Position numbers and translations under genes: made by a program
From: JAVKDP01 sp040222185
Lineage (GTDB): Bacteria; Bacteroidota; Rhodothermia; Balneolales; Balneolaceae
Length of the DNA stretch: 64,000 nt
Direction: 5' to 3'
Assembly (NCBI GenBank): GCA_040222185.1
Contig: JAVKDP010000026.1
Coordinates: forward strand, 164,040 to 228,039
In this document: positions 18,309 through 26,325 of the stretch, one piece after another
Position numbering within the stretch: position 1 is the stretch's first letter
Layout of the letters: every line of letters begins with the position of its first letter
Notes under the pieces: generated by a model
Seen by the model: the letters and a program-made list of their open reading frames with translations, nothing else
What the model was told of the DNA's origin: nothing
Database searches by the model: none

Positions 18309-20468
18309 TTATTCTTTTAATCCTGCGGTTATCGTTTCAAATGATCTGGATCTACCCCTGATAGTGATTTCACCACCTTTTCGCATCATTTCTCCAGCTT
18401 TGGGGAATTGAGCGAATACAGTTCCAGAACCAACTTTGGTAACTTCTAGTCCTAGCGAGGTAAGGAGATTGGTTGCATTTCTCATATTCATCCCATTCAG
18501 ATCAGGGATTTGAGCAAAACCTTCTCTTACGCTTGCACTATCAATCGGGGCATAGGTTTCCGAAAGAATGATGGAAATTTTTTCTCCGGCAACTAATTGT
18601 GTTCCAGCTACCGGGTTTTGTTCTTTTACATAGCCATCTTTTCCGGAAACCAGGAATTCCATATTCAATTTGTTGAGAATCTCTTTAGCCTGGGTTACCG
18701 GCAACCCTTCTACGAATGGAACATGAGCAAAGAGTTCAGCTTCATTTTCGTCAGCAATCATTTGTCGTTCCAGGTCACCGTCCAATCCGGCAATTCTTGT
18801 AGCAACTTGTCGGAAAATAGGCCCTGCCGTATAACCTCCATATCCCACAGGCTTTGGTTCGTCAAGCAGGATAAAACAAACATATTTGGGATCTTCAACC
18901 GGGAAGAATCCAACAAATGAACCTCTGTAATTATTGGTATATCTTCCGTTTACTACTTTCTTAGCGGTTCCGGTTTTCCCCGCAATTCTTAAACCATCAA
19001 CTTGTGCTAAATCTCCCGTTCCCGAGTCAGACACAACACTCTCAAAGATTGGTAAGAGCTCATCTAACGTTCGTTTCTTAGCTACCCTCCTTATTTCCAC
19101 AGGCTCGTGTTGGGATACAGTATTGCCATTAGCATCTTCAATACGATCTACGATATAAGGGCGCATGAGTAACCCGTCGTTTGCAAAAGCGGAATAAGCC
19201 TGGGCGGTTTGAATAGGGGTAGCAAGAAGTTCATAACCATGCGACATCCAGGGTAAACTCACTAAACTCCAATCATACGGTTTAGCCATTCTTCCGCTTT
19301 CTTCTCCGGCTATATCCACATATGTAGGGGTGCCAAATCCTAGGTTTCTCGCATACTGGTAAAATTCATCATTGTCTAACCGCATTGCAATTTCAGCGGT
19401 TGCCACATTCGAAGATTGCTGCATTACTTCCTGGAAATTCATATTTCCAAGCGGGTCATGATCTCTTAAAGTTAAGCCGTGGATTACAACCTCACCATCT
19501 TCAGGAGTTTCAAAAATCTCGTCAAAATCGACTTTATCCTGTTCTACAGCAGCAATTGCAGTAACAAGTTTGAATGTGGAGCCTGGTTCCACCATATCAG
19601 AAATAGCAAAATTGCGTCGATTTATATCGTCATCGTTTCCTGGGAAATTCGGATCAAAAGTCGGGTAGTTAGCCAGGGCTTTAATTGCACCTGTTTTAGG
19701 ATCCATAATTACAGCAGTCCCATAGTTGGCACTAAACTTTTCAACTCCCGCTTTTAATTCGTCCTCAAGTATGGCTTGTATATAAGCGTCAATTGTAGTG
19801 TGTAGCGAATAGCCTTCCTGGGGAAGTTTTTTGGGTGCACCAACATATTCGGATACATTTCCAAATGGATCTTTCCGGACTTGCCTTACTCCATCAATTC
19901 CAGCAAGTTCGGTGTTATAAAAGGATTCAATTCCGATTCTACCCTGCATATTGTGATTTACGAAACCTAGCGAATGGGAAGCCAGGGAACCAAAAGTATA
20001 TTTTCTACGGAAGTTTCCTTCGATGATTACTCCTTTGATCCCTAAAGCGTCAATTTCATCCTTTACACCAGCACTTAGGTTTTTACCTAATACCACATAA
20101 CGAGACCTGGAAGGTGCAGAATCAACTTTATCGAGATAAAAAGAGCCTGGTTTTAAAGTAAGCGAACCAAGCTTGGTAGTAAGCTCAACGATTTGATCAC
20201 GGGTGAGTCCTGGAATTTTCGGATCCAATGATATTTGGTAATCTACTGCGTTGGTAGCAAGTAACGTTCCGTTTTTATCGTAGATATTGCCTCGTTGAGC
20301 AGGAATAGGAACGTAGTCAATGGCTTGTTGACTCCAGAGTTCACGTAACCCTTCACCCTCTACATAATTAATACGGAATAGCTGAAAGGCCAGGGCACAA
20401 GGGAGTAGAAACACTAATCCCAGTACAATGAACATTCGGCTTAATATGGCGGTACGATATTCTGTCAT
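18309..20468 (-). CDS. ftsI: FtsI-type penicillin-binding protein with two C-terminal PASTA domains
   Basis: A 719-aa class B transpeptidase. It has an N-terminal TM helix (about residues 10-30), a PBP dimerisation domain opening with PAQRGNIYDKNG, then the transpeptidase motifs STFK (EPGSTFKLVTA, near residue 300), SSN (QQSSNVATAEI) and KTG (IAGKTGTAKKV). After about residue 590 come two PASTA repeats (LPVTQAKEILNKLNM and IPDLNGMNMRNATNLLTSL). It cross-links septal peptidoglycan together with FtsW. PASTA domains are usual in Gram-positive PBPs but are also found in FtsI of this phylum. It overlaps ftsL by four bases. Confidence 0.95.
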   Translation of the reverse strand: MTEYRTAILSRMFIVLGLVFLLPCALAFQLFRINYVEGEGLRELWSQQAIDYVPIPAQRGNIYDKNGTLLATNAVDYQISLDPKIPGLTRDQIVELTTKLGSLTLKPGSFYLDKVDSAPSRSRYVVLGKNLSAGVKDEIDALGIKGVIIEGNFRRKYTFGSLASHSLGFVNHNMQGRIGIESFYNTELAGIDGVRQVRKDPFGNVSEYVGAPKKLPQEGYSLHTTIDAYIQAILEDELKAGVEKFSANYGTAVIMDPKTGAIKALANYPTFDPNFPGNDDDINRRNFAISDMVEPGSTFKLVTAIAAVEQDKVDFDEIFETPEDGEVVIHGLTLRDHDPLGNMNFQEVMQQSSNVATAEIAMRLDNDEFYQYARNLGFGTPTYVDIAGEESGRMAKPYDWSLVSLPWMSHGYELLATPIQTAQAYSAFANDGLLMRPYIVDRIEDANGNTVSQHEPVEIRRVAKKRTLDELLPIFESVVSDSGTGDLAQVDGLRIAGKTGTAKKVVNGRYTNNYRGSFVGFFPVEDPKYVCFILLDEPKPVGYGGYTAGPIFRQVATRIAGLDGDLERQMIADENEAELFAHVPFVEGLPVTQAKEILNKLNMEFLVSGKDGYVKEQNPVAGTQLVAGEKISIILSETYAPIDSASVREGFAQIPDLNGMNMRNATNLLTSLGLEVTKVGSGTVFAQFPKAGEMMRKGGEITIRGRSRSFETITAGLKE

Positions 20469-20881
20469 TCTTCTACTGTAATGACTTTATCGGCGGGGCC
20501 ACCATTTTCAAACCCTTGTTCTTTAGCCTTCTGATAGATTTCAGCAGGCCCAACCATCCGGTCGTATTGCAACTTAAGCTCGTCATGTTGTTGACGAGCT
20601 TTATTGTACTCTTTTTCAAGCATTTGTACTTCCTGCAGTAGCTTTTGAGTAGCAAATACATGAGTCAGATAAGCAAATCCAAAAATTCCAATTATGATGG
20701 TCGCAAGAATAACTTTCCCAGGTTTTAGCCTTGGAAAACCGGATCCTTCCGAATTCATCTTTTTGTTATTTCTGCTCTTAGCCTTTTTGGCTTTTGGAGG
20801 TGAAGATGCTATGTCTGGTTTGGGGACTTTTCGAAGGTTGGGCTTTATTTCACGACGCTTGAGCGGGGACTGAACCATCAT
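20465..20881 (-). CDS. ftsL: FtsL-like division protein
   Basis: A 138-aa bitopic protein with a long basic, Lys/Pro-rich cytoplasmic tail (residues 1-52), one TM helix (about 54-72) and a short coiled coil (LLQEVQMLEKEYNKARQQ). That is the FtsL/FtsB layout, and its place between rsmH and ftsI fixes the assignment better than sequence does. FtsL scaffolds FtsW and FtsI at the divisome. ATGA overlaps with both rsmH and ftsI indicate coupled translation. Confidence 0.85.
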   Translation of the reverse strand: MMVQSPLKRREIKPNLRKVPKPDIASSPPKAKKAKSRNNKKMNSEGSGFPRLKPGKVILATIIIGIFGFAYLTHVFATQKLLQEVQMLEKEYNKARQQHDELKLQYDRMVGPAEIYQKAKEQGFENGGPADKVITVEE

Positions 20882-21816
20882 GAGCCTGTTCCTTCTGTTT
20901 TTTCGGCGACCCGAAGTTTAGCGCTTCGGGAGGCGGGGTTTACGGATATCTCGTCATCGGATGGGATAATAATCTGCTTGTTTACAGAAGTTAGTGGGGA
21001 GATGACGTTACCGTAAAAGTCTTTCTCTACTTTGCCGTCAAAGTTGCCGGCTTTAAAAAATCGTTTAACCAGTCGGTCTTCCAAAGAGTGATAAGACATC
21101 ACTACTAGTCGACCACCGGGTTTTAGAACTTCATGTGATTGCTCAAGCACATTCTTAAGCATTTCGAGCTCTCTGTTTACTTCAATCCTAATTCCCTGGA
21201 AAACACGAGCCAGTGATTTCACTTCAAACTTTCCGCTAACTACACTGGAGATTACTTTTCTAAGTTCGCCTGTAGTTTCAATAGGTCGGGCTTCAATAAT
21301 AGTTTTTGCAATAAGCCTGCTCCCGCGTTCTTCCCCATAATGAAAGATCACATCACGAAGAGCTTCATAATCGTATTCGTTGACAACCTGGTACGCAGAA
21401 ATACCAGTTAGATTTCCCATTCGCATATCTAATGGTCCATCTTCCTGGAAGCTGAATCCTCGTTCGCCTTCCTTTATTTGGTGTGTTGAAACACCTAAAT
21501 CCAAAAGGATTCCGGAAACCTGACCATGTACTTGGGGAGGTAATAGAGTTGTCAGGTAGCCGAAATTGCCTTTTAAAATCTTAAATCTCTCATCTTCACC
21601 GATACGGGCTACAGCAGCAGCAATAGCTTCATCATCCTGATCGATAGCAAAAAGCTGCCCGTTTTCTCCAAGATGCGAGAGAATTTCTTTAGAATGTCCG
21701 CCACCACCTAAGGTGCCGTCTATATATATACCATCCTCTTCGATATTGAGGCCGTTCATACATTCCTGCAACATAACGGGGATATGCTCATGATATGTAG
21801 GCATACTAATCAGCAT
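20878..21816 (-). CDS. rsmH: 16S rRNA (cytosine1402-N4)-methyltransferase
   Basis: A 312-aa SAM-dependent methyltransferase (MraW). It has the conserved start YHEHIPVMLQECMNGL, the SAM-binding loop YIDGTLGGGGHSKEIL, LLDLGVSTHQIKEGERGFSF, and near the end VMSYHSLEDRLVKRFF. It methylates 16S rRNA at C1402 in the decoding centre. A second in-frame ATG at 21804 (MPTYHEHIP) is equally plausible as the start and would avoid the 11-base overlap with mraZ. Confidence 0.96.
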   Translation of the reverse strand: MLISMPTYHEHIPVMLQECMNGLNIEEDGIYIDGTLGGGGHSKEILSHLGENGQLFAIDQDDEAIAAAVARIGEDERFKILKGNFGYLTTLLPPQVHGQVSGILLDLGVSTHQIKEGERGFSFQEDGPLDMRMGNLTGISAYQVVNEYDYEALRDVIFHYGEERGSRLIAKTIIEARPIETTGELRKVISSVVSGKFEVKSLARVFQGIRIEVNRELEMLKNVLEQSHEVLKPGGRLVVMSYHSLEDRLVKRFFKAGNFDGKVEKDFYGNVISPLTSVNKQIIIPSDDEISVNPASRSAKLRVAEKTEGTGS

Positions 21817-22276
21817 CGGTTTGCGAGCCGCCTCCCATTACTTGTTCAAAAATCTGTTCAAAAGCATCCGAATCCAGATTTTCATCTGCTTCATTTAGCT
21901 TGGCGGGTGACCAAATCTCGATGTATTGCCCCATACCAATAAATACTGCTTTAGAATCAATTCCAGCGAATGCGGTATGATCTGTGGGGATAGCAATACG
22001 ATTTTGTTTGTCGAGGGCTACGTCTTCTGCCCAGCGAAGAAAATTCCGTTTAGCAATACGGCCGTCGCGGGAGAAATTATTGGCGCGTTGAGAAAGGGCT
22101 TCTTCAACGTTTTGCCATTCGTTTTCGGGATAAAGATAGAGACAACCTTCTAATCCACGAACAATTACGAAGCGATCCTGTGCGGAAGGGCTAAGCACTT
22201 TGCGCATCTTAGCTGGGAAAGAAATACGTCCTTTCTCATCTATACTATGCTCATATTGTCCTTTAAAACTATACAC
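21806..22276 (-). CDS. mraZ: Transcriptional regulator MraZ
   Basis: The start is placed at GTG 22274-22276 (156 aa, the usual MraZ length), because the family begins at the residues matching YSFKGQYEHSIDEKGRISFP. The upstream in-frame ATG at 22342 would put 22 codons on top of the operator repeats and is unlikely. The protein has two SpoVT/AbrB-like beta domains, each with the DxxGR/DxQNRI signature (DEKGRISFPAKM and DKQNRIAIP). MraZ binds TGGG direct repeats in front of its own operon, and such repeats are present at 22327-22351. It is the first gene of the dcw operon. Confidence 0.95.
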   Translation of the reverse strand: MYSFKGQYEHSIDEKGRISFPAKMRKVLSPSAQDRFVIVRGLEGCLYLYPENEWQNVEEALSQRANNFSRDGRIAKRNFLRWAEDVALDKQNRIAIPTDHTAFAGIDSKAVFIGMGQYIEIWSPAKLNEADENLDSDAFEQIFEQVMGGGSQTDAD

Positions 22277-22326
22277 GATTCCCGTAGCGTGGATTAAGAT
22301 TGCTAAAATGTGAAATTTGAGAAAGT

Positions 22327-22351
22327 CCCCACCTTCTCCCACTTCACCCCA
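22327..22351 (-). promoter_or_regulatory. MraZ-binding repeats (operator of the dcw operon)
   Basis: On the minus strand, TGGGG (22351-22347), TGGGA (22341-22337) and TGGGG (22331-22327) are direct repeats with an exact 10-base period. This is the established MraZ box layout. They lie between the putative -10 element and the mraZ GTG start, which suits autoregulation. Confidence 0.85.
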
Positions 22352-22352
22352 T

Positions 22353-22382
22353 AATGTACCCTAATTTGCCACAATGTGTCAA
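22353..22382 (-). promoter_or_regulatory. Putative dcw operon promoter
   Basis: TTGACA (22382-22377) and TACATT (22358-22353) are separated by 18 bases just upstream of the MraZ boxes. The -35 is a perfect sigma70 hexamer; the -10 matches at four of six positions. There is no TAnnTTTG motif here, so a sigma70-like reading is tentative. Confidence 0.45.
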
Positions 22383-22648
22383 GAAAATTCCACTATGTAC
22401 CTAAATTTATTTTTTGGACGCCTAATAAGGTGTTTCTTCAAAAAGGAGAGAGGCAAAAGAGTGTTTAGAATTTCAGAGTAGACAGATCGATTCTATCACC
22501 GAATTACTAAGATCTTTTTTCTGGAGCAAGGCTGTTTCTGAGATGATTACCGTAAAAGCCAGAAAGAGTATTTATCGGCATGTTTTCTGAGCAAGCAAAA
22601 CCAAATTATACTCATTGATACATATAGTTGAATTGAGAAACTACAAGT
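22383..22648. other. Intergenic region upstream of the dcw promoter
   Basis: These 266 bases separate the dcw promoter from the end of metX. I see no convincing open reading frame, RNA gene or strong hairpin. It is moderately AT-rich. Confidence 0.5.
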
Positions 22649-23695
22649 TCAGATTGTTTGAGTAACTCTTTTCTTTTTCAAAAACCTTCTCAAGTGTTCG
22701 TTAATTTGGTCAAACTCTATCAGGAAAGCATCGTGTCCATATACAGAAGATATTTCCTGGTACTCCGCAGCTGGGATTAGTTTAGCTAGTTCTTTTTGTT
22801 CAAAAGTAGGGTAGAGGATATCAGAGTTAATCCCTATTACTAATACAGGAATGGTGAGTTTTTCAAGTACCTCTTTAAAAGAACCTCGTCCCCTGGAGAC
22901 ATCATGGGTATCCATAGATTTAGTAAGGCGATCATAAGTAATGGCATCAAATCGGTTTACTAATTTCTGTCCCTGGTATTGTAAGTAGGATTCCACTTCA
23001 AAAATGTTCTTGTCCGTATTAACATCACGCTGGAATTTCTGGATATAGTTTTGTGGGGTTCTATAGGTAATCATAGCCATGGCACGAGCTGCTGCAAGAC
23101 CATCAGCAGGTGGATTGTCCTTTTCATAGTACCCATTATTCCAAATCGGATCAGCATATAGCGCCATTCTTTGAGCATGACTTATACCAATAGACCAGGG
23201 AGTATGAGATTTTCCCATCGCTACAAAACAAGCAGATTTAACTCGTTGATCCATTATGGTGAATTCAAGAGCAACCATTCCGCCCATAGAACTTCCCAGG
23301 ATGAGTTCAATTCCTGAAATCTGAAGCTCATCGAGTAAACGTTGTTGGAATCGAACGATGTCCCGAATACTAAACACCGGAAAATTGCCACTATAGGGCT
23401 CATTTGTTTTTGGGTTTACAGACCAGGGGCCAACAGACCCATAACAGCTCCCGGGAATATTCATACATATCACAAAATGCTTTTCCAGGTCAACAGGGCT
23501 GCCGGAAGCAAAAAAGCCGGGGAACCAATCTTCAAGATCAGAACTACCGGTGAGTGCATGAATAACAAGTATCACATTATCCTTTTTGGCGTTGAGCGAA
23601 CCCCATGTTTGGTAAGCTACTTCAGGGTTTTTAAGCTCAAATCCCGATTCTGTGATGAATGATGTTTCGTAAATGCGTTTTTTTAATTCGCTCAT
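22649..23695 (-). CDS. metX: Homoserine O-acetyltransferase
   Basis: An alpha/beta-hydrolase-fold enzyme that acetylates homoserine for methionine synthesis. The start is placed at ATG 23693-23695 (348 aa, MSELKKRIYET). A longer reading from 23776 would run through a 9-bp hairpin and lacks family likeness. Landmarks are VILVIHALTGSSD, the nucleophile elbow GSSMGGMVALEF, the NSDILYP segment before the catalytic Asp, and GHDAFLIEF with the catalytic His. O-acetylhomoserine is the substrate of MetY, encoded two genes upstream in the same direction. Confidence 0.93.
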   Translation of the reverse strand: MSELKKRIYETSFITESGFELKNPEVAYQTWGSLNAKKDNVILVIHALTGSSDLEDWFPGFFASGSPVDLEKHFVICMNIPGSCYGSVGPWSVNPKTNEPYSGNFPVFSIRDIVRFQQRLLDELQISGIELILGSSMGGMVALEFTIMDQRVKSACFVAMGKSHTPWSIGISHAQRMALYADPIWNNGYYEKDNPPADGLAAARAMAMITYRTPQNYIQKFQRDVNTDKNIFEVESYLQYQGQKLVNRFDAITYDRLTKSMDTHDVSRGRGSFKEVLEKLTIPVLVIGINSDILYPTFEQKELAKLIPAAEYQEISSVYGHDAFLIEFDQINEHLRRFLKKKRVTQTI

Positions 23696-23733
23696 ATAGG
23701 GGTTTATATTATCTATCAATACACAAGACAACC

Positions 23734-23761
23734 CAGCCGGGTTAAAAAGATTACCCGGCTG
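23734..23761 (-). promoter_or_regulatory. Perfect hairpin in the metX leader
   Basis: A 9-bp perfect inverted repeat (CAGCCGGGT, 10-base loop, ACCCGGCTG) lies about 40 bases before the chosen metX start. No T run follows on either strand, so it is not an intrinsic terminator. It may shape translation or processing between the OsmC-like gene and metX. Confidence 0.5.
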
Positions 23762-23807
23762 AACTATCAGTGCCATTCGTTGCTACTGCGACGAATGAGT
23801 GAGTATT

Positions 23808-24344
23808 CTAACTGACATACACCACTTCTCCATTTACTGGAACAGGGTTAGCGATGATGTCTAACACCGGGCAACGGTCGACTGAGAAATTTTTAAGAAG
23901 TTGAAGTTTTGTAGGATCAGTTTCATCTGTTGAAATCACAGTTTTATACTTCACATTATTGAAGCCAGGGCGTTCATCAGAGAGATTAAAGAAGCCCTGA
24001 AGATCCAGCTCACCAGTTGCTTCAACTTTTATTGAATTAAGTTGTATTCCAAGCTGACCAGCATAAGCTTTTATTACGATTTCCTGGCAAGATGCTAACG
24101 CACCTAGCACATACTCTACTGGGTTTGGACCCTGGTTTTCTCCTCCCAGGCTATGGGGTTCGTCCACTACAAACTGGAAGTCACGAACGTTTACTTCAGA
24201 GTAAAAGCCCTGTTCTAGTTTTGATTCTACAGAGAAAGTAACATCCTTTGCTTCAGGATTATCTTTCACATGATTAATCACGTTTGAAATGGCTGTGTTT
24301 AGTTTTTGATCAACTTCGTTGATTGGTGTTGTTAAAGTGCTCAT
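23808..24344 (-). CDS. OsmC family protein in the methionine cluster
   Basis: A 178-aa OsmC/Ohr-fold protein. The two conserved cysteines are visible in ASCQE (around residue 106) and DRCPV (around residue 158), as in peroxide-reducing family members. In several bacteria an OsmC-like gene sits next to sulfur-assimilation or methionine genes, as it does here between metY and metX; the reason is not established. It has an extended N-terminus compared with the 141-aa paralogue at 56428. Confidence 0.85.
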   Translation of the reverse strand: MSTLTTPINEVDQKLNTAISNVINHVKDNPEAKDVTFSVESKLEQGFYSEVNVRDFQFVVDEPHSLGGENQGPNPVEYVLGALASCQEIVIKAYAGQLGIQLNSIKVEATGELDLQGFFNLSDERPGFNNVKYKTVISTDETDPTKLQLLKNFSVDRCPVLDIIANPVPVNGEVVYVS

Positions 24345-24406
24345 TGTGTTTATATTTTAGCGTTGTACAATTGTTTGCAGATTATTCTGCGAATGATTTA
24401 TATATG

Positions 24407-24440
24407 GGATGCGAGGTCTATCCACCTCGCATCCTTTTTT
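24407..24440 (+). terminator. Intrinsic terminator oriented on the plus strand, between minus-strand genes
   Basis: GGATGCGAGGT (24407-24417) pairs perfectly over 11 bp with ACCTCGCATCC (24424-24434), followed by six T on the plus strand. On the minus strand the hairpin is preceded by A and followed by CATATATAAA. It sits 3 bases past the metY stop. It may act as a metY 3' stem or stop a plus-strand antisense transcript. Confidence 0.6.
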
Positions 24441-24442
24441 AT

Positions 24443-25774
24443 TTAGTTGGCCAGCACACCAACTTTTGAAAAGGCTTCTTTGAAGTCTTCTTTGATATCT
24501 TCGATGTGCTCAATCCCTACTGATACTCTGATCAGGTCAGGCTTCACACCACTGGCTATCTGCTCAGTTTCAGAAAGCTGCTGATGTGTTGTTGATGCCG
24601 GATGAATTACCAGTGTCTTAGCATCTCCGACATTTGCCAGGTGGCTCGCAAGTTTCACATTATTGATGAATGTTTTGGCGTTATCGTATCCACCTTTTAC
24701 GCCAAAAGTTAATACTGAACCAAAGTGTCCGGTTTTTAAGTATTTCTTGGCACGCTCATGATATTCATGCTCAGGTAATCCAGTAAAGTTTACCCATTCA
24801 ACTGCATCCTGCTCCTTAAGCCATTCAGCAAGTTTGAGTGCGTTTTCGTTATGGCGCTCAACTCTTAAGGAAAGTGTTTCTAATCCCTGGATAAGCAGGA
24901 AACTGTTAAATGGAGATTGGGAAGAACCAAAATCGCGAAGTCCTTCAACCCGTGCTCTGATAGCAAAGGCTATATTTCCGAAAGGGCCATCAGTTCCAAA
25001 TACTTCCCAGAAATTCAACCCGTGATATCCGGGTGATGGTTCTGAGAATAATGGATATCTGCCATTACCCCAGTTGAAGTTTCCTCCGTCAACGATTACT
25101 CCACCAATAGAGATTCCATGACCACCAATCCATTTAGTTGCAGATGAAGTCACTACATTGGCGCCGTGCTTGATTGGTTGCACAAGTGCGCCACCTGCTC
25201 CAAAGGTGTTATCTACCACAAGGGCAATTCCGTACTTCTCACCTAGTTTGGCAAGGCCTTCGAAATCAGCTACATTTCCACGAGGATTTCCGATGGATTC
25301 CACATAGAATGCTTTGGTATTATCATCAATGAGTTTCTCGAACTCTTCTACAGTGTCTTCTTCAGCAAAGCGTACATCAATTCCCAAACGAGGGATGGTA
25401 ACTTTGAATTGATTGTATGTTCCGCCATACAAATTTTGAGTAGAAATGATGTTATCCCCTTGTTGCGCAAGGTTGGATATCGCCAGGAATTGGGCAGCCT
25501 GGCCTGATGCAGTGGCTAGTGCAGCTACACCTCCTTCGAGTGCCGCAATACGTTGCTCAAACACATCAGTGGTTGGATTCATGATCCGGGTATAGATATT
25601 TCCGAATTCACGGAGTGCAAAAAGGTTTGCTGCGTGATCTGAATCATTAAAGTTATACGAAGTGGTTTGGTAAATAGGAACGGCTCTTGAACCAGTTGTA
25701 GGATCAGGTTGTTGCCCGGCATGTAATTGCAGGGTTTCAAATTGAAGTGCTCGTTCGTTTAATTCTGTGCTCAT
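24443..25774 (-). CDS. metY: O-acetylhomoserine sulfhydrylase/aminocarboxypropyltransferase
   Basis: A PLP-dependent gamma-family enzyme making homocysteine from O-acetylhomoserine and sulfide. The start is ATG 25772-25774 (443 aa, MSTELNERALQFETLQLHAG). A longer in-frame reading to 25915 runs through the riboswitch terminator and must be untranslated. Visible are the YxR-type cofactor contact YTRIMNPT, VVDNTFGAGG and the PLP-lysine loop TSSATKWIGGHG. The roughly 430-aa length and the GHGISIGGVIVDGG region fit MetY rather than MetB. A SAM-I riboswitch and an upstream attenuator control it. The OsmC-like gene and metX follow. Confidence 0.95.
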   Translation of the reverse strand: MSTELNERALQFETLQLHAGQQPDPTTGSRAVPIYQTTSYNFNDSDHAANLFALREFGNIYTRIMNPTTDVFEQRIAALEGGVAALATASGQAAQFLAISNLAQQGDNIISTQNLYGGTYNQFKVTIPRLGIDVRFAEEDTVEEFEKLIDDNTKAFYVESIGNPRGNVADFEGLAKLGEKYGIALVVDNTFGAGGALVQPIKHGANVVTSSATKWIGGHGISIGGVIVDGGNFNWGNGRYPLFSEPSPGYHGLNFWEVFGTDGPFGNIAFAIRARVEGLRDFGSSQSPFNSFLLIQGLETLSLRVERHNENALKLAEWLKEQDAVEWVNFTGLPEHEYHERAKKYLKTGHFGSVLTFGVKGGYDNAKTFINNVKLASHLANVGDAKTLVIHPASTTHQQLSETEQIASGVKPDLIRVSVGIEHIEDIKEDFKEAFSKVGVLAN

Positions 25775-25823
25775 GGTCTTGTTGTTATTGTAAGTGAGTG
25801 ATTTTGATATTTGATTAAAACGT

Positions 25824-25857
25824 AAAAAGCCTCGTTCAAAATGAATTCGAACGAGGC
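25824..25857 (-). terminator. Riboswitch expression-platform terminator
   Basis: On the minus strand GCCTCGTTC (25857-25849) pairs with GAACGAGGC (25837-25829), followed by a T run (25828-25824). The terminator's 5' arm and loop (25840-25851) can instead pair with 25878-25889, the 3' side of SAM-aptamer P1, over 12 positions with one G-U. This gives the usual SAM-on/terminator-on switch. Confidence 0.9.
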
Positions 25858-25883
25858 TTTTTTTATGACCAATAGCTTTCGAA

Positions 25884-26003
25884 CTCATTTTTCCCAGTGT
25901 CGGCTTAATGAACACTGAGCAGGATGTAGCACCTTTCCCCGATTTTCATCGAGGCGGTTGCCAAGGCTTCAAAGGACCTGATCCCTCCACCTTTCTTAAT
26001 GAG
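25884..26003 (-). promoter_or_regulatory. SAM-I (S-box) riboswitch aptamer upstream of metY
   Basis: The minus strand carries the S-box core in order: AAGAAAGGTGGAGGGA, CCTTTGAAGCC, TTGGCAACCG, then AAAGGTGCTACATCCTGC. P1 closes as CTCATT (26003-25998) with AATGAG (25889-25884). P4 is CAGTGT/ACACTG (about 25913-25918 with 25895-25900). SAM binding stabilises P1 and frees the terminator at 25824-25857, so metY is off when SAM is plentiful. Confidence 0.95.
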
Positions 26004-26048
26004 AATGCAATAGATTTTTAAAGAACGCTAAAATTTACTCCAACAAAA

Positions 26049-26080
26049 AAGCCCTTCTGATATTGCATTCAAAAGGGCTT
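26049..26080 (-). terminator. Attenuator terminator between leader peptide and riboswitch
   Basis: On the minus strand AAGCCCTT (26080-26073) pairs with AAGGGCTT (26056-26049), followed by a T run. The 5' arm is also complementary over 8 bases to AAAGGGCT at 26117-26110, the end of the 15-codon leader ORF. The two pairings exclude each other. Confidence 0.75.
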
Positions 26081-26107
26081 AATGTTTTTTCTAAAAACTG
26101 TATATAT

Positions 26108-26155
26108 CTAGCCCTTTATCATGTGCGCATCTTGCACATACACATACAACAGCAT
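26108..26155 (-). CDS. Candidate 15-codon leader peptide upstream of the SAM riboswitch
   Basis: A short ORF, MLLYVYVQDAHMIKG, ends in TAG inside the segment that can pair with the attenuator terminator's 5' arm. Within it ATGTGC and GCACAT form a further hairpin. A TATCTTTT element lies about 12 bases upstream and could be a -7 promoter box. There is no clear ribosome binding site and no run of one amino acid. The peptide call rests on the arrangement (ORF, antiterminator, terminator), not on homology. Confidence 0.4.
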   Translation of the reverse strand: MLLYVYVQDAHMIKG

Positions 26156-26325
26156 GCGGGCGTAAAAAAGATATGTTGGTTTGAAAATTTCATTGCTTAA
26201 AGCTTACGAGAAGATTTTTTAGGATGCAATAGGGGGCATGAAATTTTTTTTAATAAGTAATTAAGTTATTGATATTGCTGTAAATATATTGCTAGTGGTT
26301 TCAATAGATTTGAGATGGGAATTAT

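Noticed and set aside
22277..22342. N-terminal extension of MraZ from ATG 22342
   Set aside because: It covers the MraZ operator repeats and lacks family likeness; GTG 22276 gives the normal length.
25775..25915. N-terminal extension of MetY
   Set aside because: The extension runs through the riboswitch terminator and the P1/P4 region, so it is leader RNA and not protein.
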